From Chitinophagaceae bacterium (GTDB taxonomy: Bacteria; Bacteroidota; Bacteroidia; Chitinophagales; Chitinophagaceae), in assembly GCA_021151685.1 (NCBI GenBank), contig JAGKWS010000094.1:1-15772 (forward strand): a stretch of DNA of 15,772 nucleotides, in the 5' to 3' direction. Below are positions 14,427-15,772 of this stretch, piece after piece (position 1 is the first letter of the stretch; every line of letters starts with the position of its first letter). The notes beneath the pieces are model-generated. The model searched no databases, was not told the DNA's origin, and worked only from the letters and a program-made list of their open reading frames with translations. The position numbers and the translations under genes were made by a program.

Positions 14427-15772
14427 TTAGTGCTGTACCGAGAATCTTTCGGTATGGTTGATGCCCTCGCCACTCAGGTGCAGCAGATACATGCCCGGTG
14501 CCAAATCGCTTATAGAGAGTGTTTTACTCAGCATTCGGTTGGCAATGTTGGCACTTTCATACATTACTACCTGACCAAGGCTGTTCATTACCGAAATGGT
14601 AACATGGTTTGTGTTTACGCCATTTACTTCGCCCTTTACGGTAAATGTACCATTGTTGGGGTTAGGCATTATGACTACAGATGCAAGGCCACTGTACACG
14701 GGCGTAATGCCGGTATTGGGGTGTGCCACCAATGTATTGCTCGTTTTTATGGCTGGTGTTACACAAGGCATAACCGAGGTTACTACAAGGCTTATGGTAT
14801 CGTACACCGTTACGTTGTGTAGTGTATACGTGCTGTTGGTTGCACCGGGTATATCATTGCCATTGCGCTGCCATTGCAGGGTAGCACCCACACCGGCATT
14901 GTAAATGGTAGAAGAGAATACAATGCTATCGCCGGGGTTTACAGATGTACCCGGTGTGGCAAATATGTACACCAGCAGCTCGTCTTCTATCACGTTCATT
15001 TTAATGGGGTTGCTGCTGGCAGTTGCCGGCGCAGGGCATTGGGCATTCGATGTCATGTTGCAGGTAACCACATCGCCATCGTGCAGCGAGGCGGTAGACC
15101 AGCTCATGGCACCGGCACCTACTACCGCACTACCGTTTACAAACCATTGCAAAACAGGCGATACGCCTGCATTTACAGGTATAGAGTTGAAATGGACCAT
15201 AGTTCCGCCACAAACCGTATCGTTGGGGCTTACAGAGATAGTAATACCGGTAACTGTGTTAGGTGTAACAGTAACATTTACCGTAGTAGCGGGCGATGTA
15301 CAGCCATCTACTGTAGTGGTTACCGAGTACACACCACCATTGGCAGCCACCAATGGGCTGACGGATGGGAACTGCATGGTAGAGGTAAAGCTGGCAGGGC
15401 CACTCCAGTTGTAGTTACCGGGGGTAACAGCTCCTGTATCGGTATACAGGTACAATGTAGCACCATTACAGTTCAGCGGGCTGGCATAGCTTTCTGGCGC
15501 AGCTGGTATGGTACTATTTACCAGTACGTTGATGGTAGATACATTGGCCGGGCATCCGTTGTGCGTAGTGGTGAGCGAATATACACCCGCATTGGCCAAT
15601 ACCATGGCCGGACGAGTGGGGTTGGCAATGGCCGATGCAAAGCTGTTGGGCCCTGTCCAGTTGTAGCTGGTTATAGACCATGTAGCCGAGCTGGTAAGCG
15701 ACAAAGTATTGCCCACACACACAGGCGCATTAGAGGTAAGTGTTACTGCAGGCAAGCTGCTTACTACCCGTA
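14427..15772 (-). CDS. T9SS-sorted surface/secreted protein with Ig-like repeats, 3' part only
   Basis: The frame stays open to the right edge (the residues upstream of the apparent TTG start at 15755 are also coding), so the N terminus is missing; about 447 residues are visible. In order there are two Ig-like units of one type (YNW[TS]GP-SF, then G-YS[LV]TTT-x-GC), two of a second type (LQWFVNG and LQWQRNG cores with GA-x and a late D-x-[VI]), and a C-terminal sorting domain starting VVIMPNPNNGTFTVKG, with MNSLGQVV and LAPGMYLLHLSGEG, ending in ERFSVQH. The tail marks it as cargo of the Bacteroidota type IX secretion system, to be released or anchored at the surface. The second repeat type and the tail resemble the protein at the left edge, so the two are probably paralogues. 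The specific role is unknown. Confidence 0.85.
   Translation of the reverse strand, partial: RVVSSLPAVTLTSNAPVCVGNTLSLTSSATWSITSYNWTGPNSFASAIANPTRPAMVLANAGVYSLTTTHNGCPANVSTINVLVNSTIPAAPESYASPLNCNGATLYLYTDTGAVTPGNYNWSGPASFTSTMQFPSVSPLVAANGGVYSVTTTVDGCTSPATTVNVTVTPNTVTGITISVSPNDTVCGGTMVHFNSIPVNAGVSPVLQWFVNGSAVVGAGAMSWSTASLHDGDVVTCNMTSNAQCPAPATASSNPIKMNVIEDELLVYIFATPGTSVNPGDSIVFSSTIYNAGVGATLQWQRNGNDIPGATNSTYTLHNVTVYDTISLVVTSVMPCVTPAIKTSNTLVAHPNTGITPVYSGLASVVIMPNPNNGTFTVKGEVNGVNTNHVTISVMNSLGQVVMYESANIANRMLSKTLSISDLAPGMYLLHLSGEGINHTERFSVQH

Noticed and set aside
14412..15414. Several plus-strand open frames opposite the right T9SS gene
   Set aside because: The minus frame carries the sorting domain and Ig-like repeats; the plus frames show no family signal and are mirror artefacts of Thr/Val-rich coding sequence.
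1..15772. CRISPR arrays, tRNA or rRNA genes, phage genes
   Set aside because: Read through on both strands; no direct-repeat/spacer pattern, cloverleaf, rRNA-like stretch or phage structural gene was seen.

Overview
The window looks like chromosomal DNA from a member of the Bacteroidota, most likely a Chitinophagia-type organism. The evidence is: two large surface or secreted proteins ending in type IX secretion (T9SS) C-terminal sorting domains; several TAnnTTTG promoter boxes of the Bacteroidota primary sigma factor; almost no Shine-Dalgarno sequences (surE is the exception); and genes whose closest recalled relatives are Bacteroidota proteins. Genus and species cannot be read from this sequence.

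Layout. At the left edge is the 3' end of a T9SS-sorted protein with Ig-like domains (+), closed by a perfect 22-bp hairpin. Next comes a co-directional block: sppA (membrane signal-peptide peptidase), surE (5'-nucleotidase, 20 nt further on) and an exported protein of a family commonly labelled 'asparagine synthetase B', a label the sequence does not support. An 893-residue membrane-anchored protein of unknown function follows. It has an N-terminal globular domain, one transmembrane helix, about 425 residues of Ala/Thr/Val/Pro-rich tail and a small C-terminal domain. A Rieske [2Fe-2S] protein lies on the minus strand, convergent with it. Divergent from the Rieske gene is a GT-C membrane glycosyltransferase with seven gap-free 34-residue TPRs (TMTC-like), followed after 3 nt by a TfoX-N-like small protein.

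Further right is a cytochrome c maturation pair, ccmC and a ccmD-like gene. They are separated by a minimal IS200/IS605-type (or RAYT-like) Y1 transposase unit with hairpins at both ends. A glutamate dehydrogenase gene follows with a strong terminator. The remainder is on the minus strand: a 60-codon gene with a near-leaderless start and its own terminator, then the 3' part of a second T9SS-sorted Ig-like protein running off the right edge.

How it fits together. Most of the window is envelope biology: membrane proteolysis (SppA), c-type cytochrome assembly (CcmC/CcmD), a membrane O-glycosyltransferase candidate, and T9SS cargo at both ends. SurE, GDH and the Rieske protein are housekeeping or redox functions. 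The parts most worth a second look are the 893-residue protein, the transposase unit wedged into the ccm pair, and the TMTC-like enzyme. No tRNA, rRNA, CRISPR array or phage genes are seen, and no gene-free stretch exceeds 300 bases.
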